From contig NC_015160.1 of the NCBI RefSeq assembly GCF_000190535.1, forward strand, positions 1,612,001-1,676,000: a stretch of DNA of 64,000 nucleotides. Reading direction: 5' to 3'. The position numbers and the translations under genes were made by a program. Position 1 is the stretch's first letter. The number at the start of each line of letters is the position of its first letter. The notes beneath the pieces were generated by a model, which saw nothing but the letters and a program-made list of their open reading frames with translations, was not told the origin of the DNA and ran no database searches. The stretch comes from Odoribacter splanchnicus DSM 20712 (GTDB lineage: Bacteria; Bacteroidota; Bacteroidia; Bacteroidales; Marinifilaceae). Positions 1 to 8,655 of the stretch are shown here, piece by piece.

Positions 1-132
1 GAGGAATCGTGGGTAACACAAAGCAGAAAATCCGCTCTGCCCAGAGAGGCTTTGAACAAAGAGACTATTAGAATTAAAAAAGAATGCATCGATATTGAAC
101 GTCCAGAGACTGATTTTCCAGACTTAACTTAG
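1..132 (+). CDS. C-terminal fragment of an unrecognised protein (cut by window edge)
   Basis: Frame 1 is open from the first base to a TAG at 130-132 and gives 43 residues ending in a charged, acidic tail (ERPETDFPDLT). The stop is followed 50 bases later by a strong terminator, which supports this being the true end of a plus-strand gene rather than a chance frame. The tail is hydrophilic with no recognisable motif, so I cannot name the protein. It lies directly upstream of the metal-uptake cluster but is separated from it by the terminator and so is probably a different transcription unit. Confidence 0.55.
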   Translation, partial: EESWVTQSRKSALPREALNKETIRIKKECIDIERPETDFPDLT

Positions 133-182
133 TAACAGATGTATGAAACATCCCATTTTTAATAATAATAATTCATCGTATC

Positions 183-220
183 AAGCGAGTCGCCTGCAAA
201 GAGCGACTCGCTTTGTTTTT
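183..220 (+). terminator. Strong intrinsic terminator
   Basis: A perfect 11-bp stem, AAGCGAGTCGC paired with GCGACTCGCTT, closes a 9-base loop and is followed by TGTTTTT. It ends the unnamed gene at the left edge and insulates the ZIP transporter gene that starts at 277. Confidence 0.85.
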
Positions 221-276
221 GAACAAAATAGATTTTCGTTCTCTTTTGAAGTACTAACTCCCAATCTGTCATAGCC

Positions 277-1092
277 ATGTCACAACAAGTATTTGTTCCA
301 TTTCTTCTGACACTGTTTGCCGGTATATCCACCGGCATAGGCAGTGCCATTGCTTTTTTCGCCAAACGCACCAACACGTCGTTTCTTTCTCTATCGCTGG
401 GCTTTTCGGCGGGAGTCATGATTTATGTATCGTTTGTCGAACTGTTTACCTCTTCCGTGCAAACACTTGTGGAGATGCACGGCAAATCAGAAGGAACGTT
501 TTATGCCACGCTCTCTTTCTTCGGGGGTATCGTGTTGATATTGCTCATCGACAAGCTAATTCCTCGCTACGAGAATCCGCATGAAATGCACCGGGTGGAA
601 GAAATGAGTGAAAAAGCGAAAATACAATTAGACGTGAAGCCCAAATTGCTACGTGTTGGCATGGTAACAGCCTTGGTGCTGGCTATCCACAATTTCCCGG
701 AGGGTATGGTTACGTTTCTTGCTGCCCTAAAGGATGTGAACATTGCCATACCCATTGCCATCGCCATTGCCATACACAACATACCGGAGGGTATTTCGGT
801 ATCCGTTCCTGTTTTTTACGCTACAGGCAACCGCAAGAAAGCCTTTTGGTTCTCGTTTTTGTCTGGATTGGCAGAGCCGGTGGGAGCCGTCATAGGCTAT
901 CTCGTGCTGGCTCCGTTCCTCGACGACAATGTGTTCGGCATCATCTTCGGCATGATTGCTGGCATCATGGTATTTATCTCGCTCGATGAGCTGTTACCCG
1001 CAGCTGAAGAATACGGTAAGCACCACCATGCCATCTACGGTTTGGTGGTAGGCATGGCGGTCATGGCACTAAGCCTGCTGATGCTGGGTTAG
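277..1092 (+). CDS. zupT: ZIP-family (ZupT-like) divalent metal transporter
   Basis: This 271-residue integral membrane protein has the size and helix pattern of ZupT. The two metal-site signatures are clear: HNFPEG (residues 138-143) and HNIPEG (167-172), which in ZIP carriers form the binuclear metal site in helices 4 and 5. A cytoplasmic charged loop (about 95-125) follows helix 3, as in the family. ZupT proteins import Zn2+ and also Fe2+, Mn2+ and Co2+ across the inner membrane. It heads a run of plus-strand genes that look like a metal or siderophore acquisition cluster. The actual metal cannot be read from the sequence. Confidence 0.9.
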   Translation: MSQQVFVPFLLTLFAGISTGIGSAIAFFAKRTNTSFLSLSLGFSAGVMIYVSFVELFTSSVQTLVEMHGKSEGTFYATLSFFGGIVLILLIDKLIPRYENPHEMHRVEEMSEKAKIQLDVKPKLLRVGMVTALVLAIHNFPEGMVTFLAALKDVNIAIPIAIAIAIHNIPEGISVSVPVFYATGNRKKAFWFSFLSGLAEPVGAVIGYLVLAPFLDDNVFGIIFGMIAGIMVFISLDELLPAAEEYGKHHHAIYGLVVGMAVMALSLLMLG

Positions 1093-1138
1093 CAAGAAGA
1101 AGTAATATAGAAACAATAAATAAAAAACAGAAAAAGAT

Positions 1139-1252
1139 ATGCATACATCTCACACTTACCACTGTCATGAGCACGATGCTCACAAAGAGCATACTCACGG
1201 GCGTATATTTTTTAGGTATCGCGCACAGCAAATAATAGACATATCATATTAG
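1139..1252 (+). CDS. Possible 37-residue histidine-rich microprotein
   Basis: An ATG at 1139 opens a 37-codon frame ending in TAG at 1250-1252. Eight of residues 2-20 are histidine, with one cysteine (YHCHEHDAHKEHTHG), a metal-binding composition; the C-terminal half is ordinary and basic. It fills the gap between the ZIP transporter and the methyltransferase, in the same direction, which fits a small metal chaperone or buffer. I recognise no family. It could also be the degraded start of a longer His-rich protein or a chance frame. Confidence 0.4.
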   Translation: MHTSHTYHCHEHDAHKEHTHGRIFFRYRAQQIIDISY

Positions 1253-1282
1253 TAAGAAAAGACTTAAAAACAAAGAATAATT

Positions 1283-1936
1283 ATGAGCATAATAAAAAAC
1301 ATCTTTCAAAACTTCCGCAAACCCAAGAATAGCTTTATGGGCAGGTGCATTGTGAAAATGATGAACCAAGGGCATAACCGGATTTCTCTTTGGTGCATTG
1401 ACAACTTCGTAAAACTTTCCGGTGGCGAAACGGTGCTCGATATCGGTTGTGGCGGTGGGCAAAACGTAGCTAATTTCATCAAACGAACTCATGGATTAGT
1501 TTGCGGCATGGATTATTCACCCACGTGCGTGGACATTGCGAGTCGCAAGAACAAGGCGGCTATCAGTCAGGGACGAGCATCTATAGTAGAAGCGAATGTT
1601 TCAAACATTCCTTTTGACGATAACCGCTTCGATATTGTAACCGCTTTCGAAACTATCTACTTTTGGAATGATATAGTGGAAAACTTCAAGGAAGTATTGC
1701 GTGTATTGAAACCCGAAGGAAGGTTCTACATCTGCAACGAGGCATGCAGCGAGGAAGGCAATGAAAAGTGGGTGAGGAATATCGACCTGCGCATTTACTC
1801 ACCCATAGAAATACAAAGAATGCTGGAACAAGCGGGATTTATAAATGTGACCTACGACATCTCGCCGGAGAGCCAATCGCAACGAATATGCGTGCAAGCG
1901 ACAAAACAACCGATGATGAAACCAATAGACAGATGA
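1283..1936 (+). CDS. Class I SAM-dependent methyltransferase
   Basis: The 217-residue protein has a Methyltransf_11-type core: motif I VLDIGCGGG at residues 51-59, an acidic post-I residue in CGMDYSP, motif II in the FDIVTAFETIYFW segment, and a motif III-like region VLKPEGRFYI. No membrane segments or signal peptide are visible, so it should be cytoplasmic. The substrate is unknown; small class I enzymes of this type often modify small molecules. Its stop overlaps the start of the next gene (ATGA at 1933-1936), so the two are translationally coupled. Its place between a ZIP transporter and a TonB receptor suggests a job connected with metal or siderophore handling, which is inference. Confidence 0.85.
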   Translation: MSIIKNIFQNFRKPKNSFMGRCIVKMMNQGHNRISLWCIDNFVKLSGGETVLDIGCGGGQNVANFIKRTHGLVCGMDYSPTCVDIASRKNKAAISQGRASIVEANVSNIPFDDNRFDIVTAFETIYFWNDIVENFKEVLRVLKPEGRFYICNEACSEEGNEKWVRNIDLRIYSPIEIQRMLEQAGFINVTYDISPESQSQRICVQATKQPMMKPIDR

Positions 1937-2172
1937 GCATCAATAAATATACCCCGATACATCGGGTTCTGACTACCTATCCGCAGTTGATTCATCGACT
2001 GGTGAAACGAGACAGTCGTTATGTTTCTTTAATCAATCCTGTATCAACTTGTACGTTGGGGCATTGCACTACTATTGAGAGCATTGCCTTTACAGTAGGA
2101 GACGATATGGAGACTCTTCTCACATACCTCAAAGGAGAAATGGAACGAGAAGATATACAGTTCAAATATTGA
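1933..2172 (+). CDS. DUF1858-like small protein
   Basis: A 79-residue protein that starts at the ATG overlapping the methyltransferase stop (ATGA). The sequence (TPIHRVLTTYPQLIHRLVKRDSRY... TCTLGHCTTIESIA... DDMETLLTYLKGEM) follows the layout of DUF1858/ScdA N-terminal-like domains: a short helical domain, a Cys-containing loop (C-T-L-G-H-C) and a helix that ends the domain. ScdA/RIC-type domains are linked to iron-sulfur repair and redox proteins, so a redox or metal role is plausible. The family call is from pattern memory and moderate. The 48 bases downstream hold a small GNRA-loop hairpin (2190-2203). Confidence 0.6.
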   Translation: MSINKYTPIHRVLTTYPQLIHRLVKRDSRYVSLINPVSTCTLGHCTTIESIAFTVGDDMETLLTYLKGEMEREDIQFKY

Positions 2173-2220
2173 AAATTACTACTAATAACTGCCCGAAAGG
2201 GCACAAAACAATATCGATTT

Positions 2221-2496
2221 ATGCTTATACTTTATAACAAAGCAGCCCGCAAAAATCTTTCCAAGCCGAAGGAAGCTGCCAAATGGTATCCCGTGCTACG
2301 TTCTACGGGTATGTTGAAAGAACGTGAAGTGCCCAAACTCATTGCTGACAAAACGACACTCAACCCCAAAGAGGCGATCGCCAGAATAGAGTTTAAGGAT
2401 GTTGAGGTACTTACACAAAAAGTAACCGAAGGAAACTCTTCAGGTACAACACCTATAGTCGTTTCCACGCCGGAAGCTCCCGATCCCAGCATTTAA
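2221..2496 (+). CDS. Short HU-like (HU-HIG type) protein, possibly internally deleted
   Basis: Residues 1-55 match the start of Bacteroidales HU-like DNA-binding proteins: a basic opening, KWYPVLRSTGMLKEREVPKLIADKT, and the signature TTLNPKEA. Normal members run to about 120-170 residues and carry a beta-arm region followed by a Pro/Gly-rich tail. Here, after LNPKEA, the protein goes almost straight to a Pro/Thr tail (VVSTPEAPDPSI) and ends at 91 residues. That looks like an internal deletion that kept the frame, or a reduced paralogue. DNA-binding ability is doubtful. It sits 29 bases upstream of the TonB receptor gene. Confidence 0.6.
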   Translation: MLILYNKAARKNLSKPKEAAKWYPVLRSTGMLKEREVPKLIADKTTLNPKEAIARIEFKDVEVLTQKVTEGNSSGTTPIVVSTPEAPDPSI

Positions 2497-2525
2497 GGAG
2501 AAACCAACAATCATATAAATAAACA

Positions 2526-4865
2526 ATGAAACAGAAAGTACTATTTTCTCTATTGATACTGATGCTCATGAGCATCAGTGTATCCGCCCAAACAGGTGGG
2601 GGGCGGATTGCGGGCGTGGTCATCGACAACACTGACGAAGATCCACTGCCCGGAGCAACCCTCTTTATTGAGGAACTGAAAAAGGGCGATGTAACCAACA
2701 AATATGGCGAGTTCTCTTTTTCAGACATTCCTTTCGGTACTTATACATTCACCGTGAAGTTTATGGGCTATCAAACAGCAGTCCAAAAAGTAACCGTAAG
2801 TAAAGAGAATGTAAAGAAAACTATTATCCGCCTGAAAGCCGAAGTCAAATCGCTGGACGAAGTGGTGGTGATGGGCAAAAGTGAAGCCCGCAAGATTCGG
2901 GAGCAAGCCATGCCGGTAACGGTTTACAGTATGAGCCAGTTACAAGGTACAATAAATAGCGTAGAAGATATTCTGACTAAGACCGTAGGCGTAACCATTC
3001 GTTCGCAGGGAGCAGTAGGCAGTGCCTCGCGTATCTCTGTTCGCGGCTTGGAAGGCAAGCGTATTGGATTCTTTATAGACGAAGTACCGATGAACGATAA
3101 TTCCGATTTCATCGACATCAACGATATACCCATCGACATGATTGACCGCATTGAAATATATAAAGGTGTGGTTCCAGCCAAGTTCGGTGGATCTGCCGTG
3201 GGGGGTGCTGTAAATATCGTGATTAAAGAGTATCCACCTCGTTACTTGGATGCTTCGTATTCGTTCGGTAGCTTCAATACACATAAAGCAAGTAGCGTCT
3301 TCAAGCGGAATCTGGTCAAACAAGGAATAGAGTTGGGGGCAGCGTTGTTATACACCCATTCTGATAATGACTATCGTATGGAATTGCCTCAGAACAAAGG
3401 TAAGTTCATAAAACGCGACCATGACAAATTCAACCAATCGGGGGGAGGGATATCGATGAAAGCCCGTAAATGGTGGTTCGATCAGATGGAGTTTGAACTT
3501 GAATTTATCCGAAACAGCAAGCAGATACAAGGCGTGGTAGAGAACATACGCTCTGCCGAAAGTAGTGCCGGAGCTTACAACTTCGCCATTGATTTACAGA
3601 AAGACAATTTCCTACTCAATGGACTTGACTTCAGTAGCGGCACGGGCTATGCCTATTCTCAATACAACTTTGTGGATACAGCTAGGCTTCGCTACGACTG
3701 GGATATGAATCCTTATCCGCCTGTTTCGGCTTACGGAGGAGAAATAGGAGTTTTACCCTCTGACATGAAAATGCGTAAGCATACCGTGGGAAATAAGACC
3801 AATCTCAATTACATCATCAATGACCGGCACTCCATCAACCTCAACTCATTATTCAAATGGGCATTGGGGAAGCCCTCCGATCCGTTGTTGGATAAAGCGG
3901 TGGGGCGACAGATAAACTTCGACTCACACATGACGAGCTGGGTATTAGGTTTGGGTTACGACTATAAATCCCCCAATGACAAATTCCTCAACTCGCTGAC
4001 GGGTAAGTATTATTACTATTCCATGAATACGAAAATAGGAGATGTTTGGAATTCCGTACCCAAAGAAGTGGATATGCAGCAGCACGATTGGGGTGTAAGT
4101 GAAGCCTTGCGCTACCGCTTCACCAAAGAGTTGTTGGGGAAAGCCTCCGTAAGCTATGATGTACGACTACCGACAGATGCCGAACTCATTGGCGACGGCT
4201 TCCTTATTGCTCCTTCGGGCGACTTGAAACCCGAAAGAGGAACTAACGCTAACATCGGATTGATGTACGATAAAAAGATTGGTTCCGGATTGTTGCAGGT
4301 GGAGGTAAACGGATTCTTCTCTTACCTGCAAGATATGATACGCTATACGCGCAACTTCGTGCAGGGCAGATACACTAATTTCGGTGAGATGCGTACCTTC
4401 GGTGTAGAGGCAGAAGTCAAAGCAGATGTTACACGCTGGCTTTACGGATATGTAAATGCCACGTTTCAAGACCTTCGCGATACACGTAAGTACGAACCAA
4501 CGAGTAACGTTCTCAATCCGTCGAAGGGATTGCGTATGCCTAATATTCCCTATTTCTTAGCAAATGCGGGGGTAGAGTTTCACAAAGAGAATCTCTTCGG
4601 AGGGAAAGGTCAGAATGTAAGACTATTTACCGATGCTTCATTCGTAGAAGAGTATTTCTTCGATTTCGAAGTAAGTCAATATCAAGAGAAACGCATTCCG
4701 CGCTCTTTCAAGCTCGACTTGGGATTAGAATACTCCATCATGAACGGTGGGCTTACCTTCTCGGCAAAAGCATCCAACCTTACGAATGCCCGCCTGTTCA
4801 GCGAGTTTAATTACCCGCTTCCCGGCAGAGCCTTTACCGCACGTATCAGGTACGTGCTGAAATAA
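2526..4865 (+). CDS. TonB-dependent outer-membrane receptor (siderophore/metal type)
   Basis: The 779-residue protein has a signal peptide (about 1-21, ending SVSA), a carboxypeptidase-regulatory-like beta-sandwich (about 27-105), a TonB-box-like stretch (SLDEVVVMGK, about 110-120), a plug with SVRGLEGKRIGFFIDEVPMND and the MIDRIEIYKG...FGGSAVGGAVNIV signature, and a 22-strand barrel ending in ARIRYVLK. This is the size of siderophore and metal receptors and is smaller than the SusC glycan receptors of about 1000 residues. No SusD partner is present. The next gene, 48 bases on, encodes a DUF4374 lipoprotein, the arrangement I recall for the XusA/XusB xenosiderophore pair of Bacteroides thetaiotaomicron. 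The ligand is not known. Confidence 0.9.
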   Translation: MKQKVLFSLLILMLMSISVSAQTGGGRIAGVVIDNTDEDPLPGATLFIEELKKGDVTNKYGEFSFSDIPFGTYTFTVKFMGYQTAVQKVTVSKENVKKTIIRLKAEVKSLDEVVVMGKSEARKIREQAMPVTVYSMSQLQGTINSVEDILTKTVGVTIRSQGAVGSASRISVRGLEGKRIGFFIDEVPMNDNSDFIDINDIPIDMIDRIEIYKGVVPAKFGGSAVGGAVNIVIKEYPPRYLDASYSFGSFNTHKASSVFKRNLVKQGIELGAALLYTHSDNDYRMELPQNKGKFIKRDHDKFNQSGGGISMKARKWWFDQMEFELEFIRNSKQIQGVVENIRSAESSAGAYNFAIDLQKDNFLLNGLDFSSGTGYAYSQYNFVDTARLRYDWDMNPYPPVSAYGGEIGVLPSDMKMRKHTVGNKTNLNYIINDRHSINLNSLFKWALGKPSDPLLDKAVGRQINFDSHMTSWVLGLGYDYKSPNDKFLNSLTGKYYYYSMNTKIGDVWNSVPKEVDMQQHDWGVSEALRYRFTKELLGKASVSYDVRLPTDAELIGDGFLIAPSGDLKPERGTNANIGLMYDKKIGSGLLQVEVNGFFSYLQDMIRYTRNFVQGRYTNFGEMRTFGVEAEVKADVTRWLYGYVNATFQDLRDTRKYEPTSNVLNPSKGLRMPNIPYFLANAGVEFHKENLFGGKGQNVRLFTDASFVEEYFFDFEVSQYQEKRIPRSFKLDLGLEYSIMNGGLTFSAKASNLTNARLFSEFNYPLPGRAFTARIRYVLK

Positions 4866-4913
4866 AGCTAATCACAATTCAATATATTATTCAACAATAA
4901 AATAAAAAGTAAA

Positions 4914-6155
4914 ATGAAAAAGAGAATCAACGGAGTATTACTCCTCCTAATGAGTATCACTATGCTGTTTTCAGCTTGTAGCAAAGACCCGGAAACGAAA
5001 CCAATCACGACCGATCCGGAAGTAAAAGTTGGCGATATACTTGTTTACACCATGCTTATGAATCCCGGTGGACAGACCGGGTCAGGTTGGATGCAGTTAG
5101 CAGATGGAGTGTCTCCCAAGAAACTGACAAACAAAAATGCCGTGCAAGTCGGTTACGGAATGATGCCAGTGTGCAACGGTAATGATGTGTACACTTTTCC
5201 TGCGTTCGGAGCACAAGGTGATGAAAATGTAGTAACAAAATGGGGGCGTTCGGGAACTAAACTCACCAAAACGGCAACCATGCCTATTCCCCTTAATTCT
5301 GTTCCAAGACACATCTCTTTTGTTAATGCAACAAAAGCCTATCTGATATCACTTATCGGCAAGTTATTTATATTCAACCCTCAAACGATGGAACTAACTG
5401 GTGAGATTGATCTGTCCTCTTACGCTGCACCGGGATTGGCCGTACCGATGTTTGGATCTCCGTTTGTGCATAATGGACGTTTGTATGTAACACTGAATCA
5501 GACAGACATGACATTCCAACCGGCTACCGAACCTCAGATAGAACTCGCGGTAATCAACACTCAAACGGACAAGGTGGAGCGTGTCATCTATGAAAAGGCG
5601 AGTGGTATCGGTATCGGGGCTTATACCTATGGGCAACAAACCTTTATCGATGAAAAAGGCGATATGTATCTGATGTGCACGGGCGCATACGGCATGAATC
5701 CTAAGTACAAGACCGGTATCTTGCGCATCAAGAAAGGCGAAACCGAATTTGACCCTACCTATAATTGGGTGTTGAACGATCAAACAATCGAAGGCGAATC
5801 GGGCAAAACCGTTTGGCTGCTTCAATCACAATACGCCGGCAACGGAAAAATGTATGCCACGATGGATATTCCTTCTTATTGGGCAAACCCAACATCTCCC
5901 AACTGGTTCACGGATAAATCGCTCATCAGTGTAGAGATGGATATTTACAATAAAACGGTAAAAAAACTTCCGATACCGATGACGTCAAGCTTTGGAGGAG
6001 CAGTGGAGAAATACAAGAATCTTATCGTGTTTGCTATTAATGGCAGAAATGATGTGGGCTTTTATACGCATAATCCTGCAACCGGCGAAACAAGCTCGGA
6101 TGCCGTAGTAAAGGTAGATGGAGCTCCTGCATATTTCCATTGGTTTGAAAACTAA
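4914..6155 (+). CDS. DUF4374 surface lipoprotein (XusB-like)
   Basis: The 413-residue protein begins with a lipoprotein signal peptide whose lipobox Cys is residue 22 (MLFSACSKD). The rest is a repetitive all-beta protein with propeller-like blades (for example VYTFPAFGA, LFIFNPQTMELTGEIDL, LYVTLNQTDM) and matches the DUF4374 family. DUF4374 proteins sit beside TonB receptors; one member, as I recall, is the enterobactin-binding XusB of B. thetaiotaomicron. Here it probably captures an iron chelate at the cell surface and passes it to the receptor encoded upstream. No PepSY reductase gene (XusC) is adjacent; membrane methyltransferase and ABC genes follow instead. Confidence 0.85.
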   Translation: MKKRINGVLLLLMSITMLFSACSKDPETKPITTDPEVKVGDILVYTMLMNPGGQTGSGWMQLADGVSPKKLTNKNAVQVGYGMMPVCNGNDVYTFPAFGAQGDENVVTKWGRSGTKLTKTATMPIPLNSVPRHISFVNATKAYLISLIGKLFIFNPQTMELTGEIDLSSYAAPGLAVPMFGSPFVHNGRLYVTLNQTDMTFQPATEPQIELAVINTQTDKVERVIYEKASGIGIGAYTYGQQTFIDEKGDMYLMCTGAYGMNPKYKTGILRIKKGETEFDPTYNWVLNDQTIEGESGKTVWLLQSQYAGNGKMYATMDIPSYWANPTSPNWFTDKSLISVEMDIYNKTVKKLPIPMTSSFGGAVEKYKNLIVFAINGRNDVGFYTHNPATGETSSDAVVKVDGAPAYFHWFEN

Positions 6156-6176
6156 GTAATAATCAATCACTCAGAA

Positions 6177-6228
6177 GAGGCAAAGGTGAGAGTTGAATTA
6201 TCGGCCTTTCCTTTGCTCTCATTTTTTA
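6177..6228 (+). terminator. Intrinsic terminator after the DUF4374 gene
   Basis: GAGGCAAAGG pairs with CCTTTGCTCTC across an AT-rich loop, followed by ATTTTTT. It separates the receptor/lipoprotein unit from the methyltransferase/ABC unit. Confidence 0.65.
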
Positions 6229-6313
6229 GCCCAAACATTTATTAATCTTGTTTCTCCATTCAGAAATGGCTATTCAAGGGTTTCAATATCACACACAATA
6301 AATAAAATTTCGT

Positions 6314-6877
6314 ATGCCAATAAACGATTTCATTCAATTTCACTTCGGTTGGCTCAATGCATGGATACCTTCGTTTGCATTGGTGCTGATACAACTTTTG
6401 TATATGATTCTTTACCGAGAAGGTGGCAAACGTGCCGTAGATACATCTTGGTATACCTCTAAGGACAAGCGGTACGCCACTTTAAGCTTTGTGTTTCAGG
6501 GAACATTGCTTTTGGTGTCGCTCTTTGTCCCTCTCCGCATAGGTACACCGCTATTCACGGTGGGGTGCGTCTTGTTTGCCTTTGCACTTGTCGGATTTAT
6601 GGCAGCCTTTCATGCTTATGCCTCTACGCCTAAAGGAGAAACTGTCGTACGAGGCGTTTACCGCCTGTCGCGCAATCCGATGTACTTCTTCTATGAAGTG
6701 GGAGCATTGGCGGTTTGCATTGCCTCGGCATCGTTGTGGTTGCTGCTTGCCACAATTCCTTTGATCCTCGTCACGCATGGCGTTATCTTGGGTGAAGAGC
6801 GATACTGCATGACCACTTATGGGGAAGACTATGCGCGGTACAAAGCGAGAACTCCCAGATACTTCTTACTCAAATAG
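6314..6877 (+). CDS. Integral membrane methyltransferase, isoprenylcysteine carboxyl methyltransferase family
   Basis: This 187-residue membrane protein has four or five hydrophobic helices and the ICMT/phospholipid-methyltransferase C-terminal signature: GVYRLSRNPMYFFYEVG (about 130-146) followed by EERYCMTTYGEDYARYKARTPRYF. In this superfamily these segments form the SAM pocket and the membrane-facing active site. Prenylated-Cys proteins are not expected in bacteria, so the substrate is more likely a lipid or a membrane-crossing small molecule. The two ABC transporter genes follow 7 bases later, so it is probably in their operon. A role in modifying the transported chelate is inference. Confidence 0.8.
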   Translation: MPINDFIQFHFGWLNAWIPSFALVLIQLLYMILYREGGKRAVDTSWYTSKDKRYATLSFVFQGTLLLVSLFVPLRIGTPLFTVGCVLFAFALVGFMAAFHAYASTPKGETVVRGVYRLSRNPMYFFYEVGALAVCIASASLWLLLATIPLILVTHGVILGEERYCMTTYGEDYARYKARTPRYFLLK

Positions 6878-6884
6878 CAACCTT

Positions 6885-8651
6885 ATGAACAATCTCTCTC
6901 AAATACTCAATTCCGCCACGATGGGGCAGCCCCGTCGCTTGCGTCCGCTGATAGGCTGGACGGTTGCGGAGTACTTTTTTCGTGGCGCACCGTATGGGGC
7001 AATGCTGCTCGTGGTGTGGGAGGTATTCAAACCTCTGCAAAATCCCGGCACACCGCTCAACCTCGTGAACATAGGTTGGGCGTGCCTAATGCTTCTAATT
7101 TCTCTCGTTTGCCTTTGGCTCATTAGCAAAAAGGCATACCTTGTAGCCTATAAAGACGGCTACGACATTTGTTGCGATGGTCGTTTGGAAGTGGTCAATC
7201 ACCTGCGCCAACTGCCGATGAGTTTCTTCAATAGTCGTGATCCCGGCGACATCGGGGCATACATTGTCAGCGACTATAACAACGTGGAGATGCTCACTAC
7301 TCACCTTATCGGTCAGTTCTTTGGCGGGCTGGCGATGCCCATCGTCGCTTTGGTTTCGCTCTCATTCTTCAACTGGCAATTAGCTTTGGCGGCAGCAGCT
7401 GTCATTCCATTGGCATACCCCATGATGTGGCTCACCAATCACTTTGTGGCAACCTTGGGCAAGAGGCATCAAAAAATAAAGACCAATGCCGCTTCGCGCA
7501 TGATCGAGTATATACAAGGTATCCGCCTGATTAAGGCTTTCAACCTGAGCGGCAATAAGTTTGAACGCTTGGAACGAGCTTTCCGTGATCTAAAGCGGGA
7601 GAGCATCCGTTTGGAAGCGGCTCCCGCACCCAGCATCACGCTGGCTTCCACTCTGCTCAATGGCGGCCTGGTTCTTATTATGCTACTTGGCTTCTCGATG
7701 TTGTTAAATGCCAAAGTCTCCATGCCCGTTTACATCATGTTCCTGCTGGCAGGATCGGCTATCTATGCCCCACTCATCAACGCCTTGACCTTTATCGCCC
7801 TCATCAACTACATGAAGCTGGGAGCCGAACGCATTGATGCTCTTTGCAAAACGCCCGTACTTCCGGAGGGTATAATAGAAGATGTTGTCAACTCAGAGAT
7901 AGAGTTCCGTCACGTCAGCTTCAGCTATAATGCCGATATTCCCGTACTTCGGGATGTATCGCTTACCATTCCCGAAAAGGAACTGACCGCTTTTGTGGGA
8001 CCATCGGGTTCGGGCAAAACGACATTGACACGACTCATTGCCCGTTTCTGGGATGTAAGCGAGGGGGAAATCCTATTTGGCGGACGAAACATCAAAGACT
8101 ACACCGTGCATACACTGATGCAACAAGTTTCCATCGTCTTTCAGGATGTGTATCTCTTCAACGATACCATTTATAACAACATCCGCGTGGGACGTGAGAC
8201 AGCTACCCGCGAAGAGATAGAAGTTGCCGCACGCAAGGCGCAATGCCACAACTTCATCACCGCTATGCCTGATGGCTACGAAACGATGGTGGGTGAAGGA
8301 GGTAGCACACTATCCGGTGGAGAGAAACAGCGTATCTCTATTGCCCGTGCCATTTTGAAAGATGCGCCCATCGTGTTGCTTGACGAGGCAACCGCTTCGC
8401 TCGATCCCGAAAACGAGGTTCACATCCAAGATGCTATCAACGACTTGGTGAAAGAAAAGACTGTAGTCATCATCGCTCATCGCTTGGGCACGGTGATAGG
8501 TGCCAATAATATTGTAGTGATAGACCAAGGACGGGTGGTGCAGCAAGGCAAGCATCAAGCTCTTTTGGCAGAGGAAGGACTGTATCGCAATCTTTGGGAG
8601 GAACAACAACGGGTAAAAGGATGGAAGTTCAAACAATCGAATAAACAGTAA
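6885..8651 (+). CDS. ABC transporter half-subunit A, exporter fold (YbtP/IrtA-like)
   Basis: I place the start at the ATG at 6885, which gives 588 residues beginning MNNLSQILNSATMGQPRRLR; upstream in-frame starts overlap the methyltransferase gene. A six-helix type IV transmembrane domain (about 1-320) is fused to an ATPase with Walker A GPSGSGKTT (about 372-380), Q-loop, signature LSGGEKQ (about 476), Walker B IVLLDEATASLDPE and H-loop IIAHR. The partner gene starts 4 bases downstream, so they likely form a heterodimer. Half-transporters of this sort beside TonB receptors resemble YbtPQ and IrtAB, which import iron-siderophores despite an exporter fold. Export cannot be excluded. Confidence 0.88.
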   Translation: MNNLSQILNSATMGQPRRLRPLIGWTVAEYFFRGAPYGAMLLVVWEVFKPLQNPGTPLNLVNIGWACLMLLISLVCLWLISKKAYLVAYKDGYDICCDGRLEVVNHLRQLPMSFFNSRDPGDIGAYIVSDYNNVEMLTTHLIGQFFGGLAMPIVALVSLSFFNWQLALAAAAVIPLAYPMMWLTNHFVATLGKRHQKIKTNAASRMIEYIQGIRLIKAFNLSGNKFERLERAFRDLKRESIRLEAAPAPSITLASTLLNGGLVLIMLLGFSMLLNAKVSMPVYIMFLLAGSAIYAPLINALTFIALINYMKLGAERIDALCKTPVLPEGIIEDVVNSEIEFRHVSFSYNADIPVLRDVSLTIPEKELTAFVGPSGSGKTTLTRLIARFWDVSEGEILFGGRNIKDYTVHTLMQQVSIVFQDVYLFNDTIYNNIRVGRETATREEIEVAARKAQCHNFITAMPDGYETMVGEGGSTLSGGEKQRISIARAILKDAPIVLLDEATASLDPENEVHIQDAINDLVKEKTVVIIAHRLGTVIGANNIVVIDQGRVVQQGKHQALLAEEGLYRNLWEEQQRVKGWKFKQSNKQ

Positions 8652-8655
8652 GGCT

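Noticed and set aside
1768..1932. 134-codon version of the DUF1858-like gene starting at 1768
   Set aside because: The first 55 codons overlap the methyltransferase in another frame; the ATGA overlap at 1933 is the natural start.
6819..6884. Upstream start of ABC subunit A at 6819
   Set aside because: It would overlap the methyltransferase gene by 59 bases and adds a residue string that no ABC exporter of this type has.
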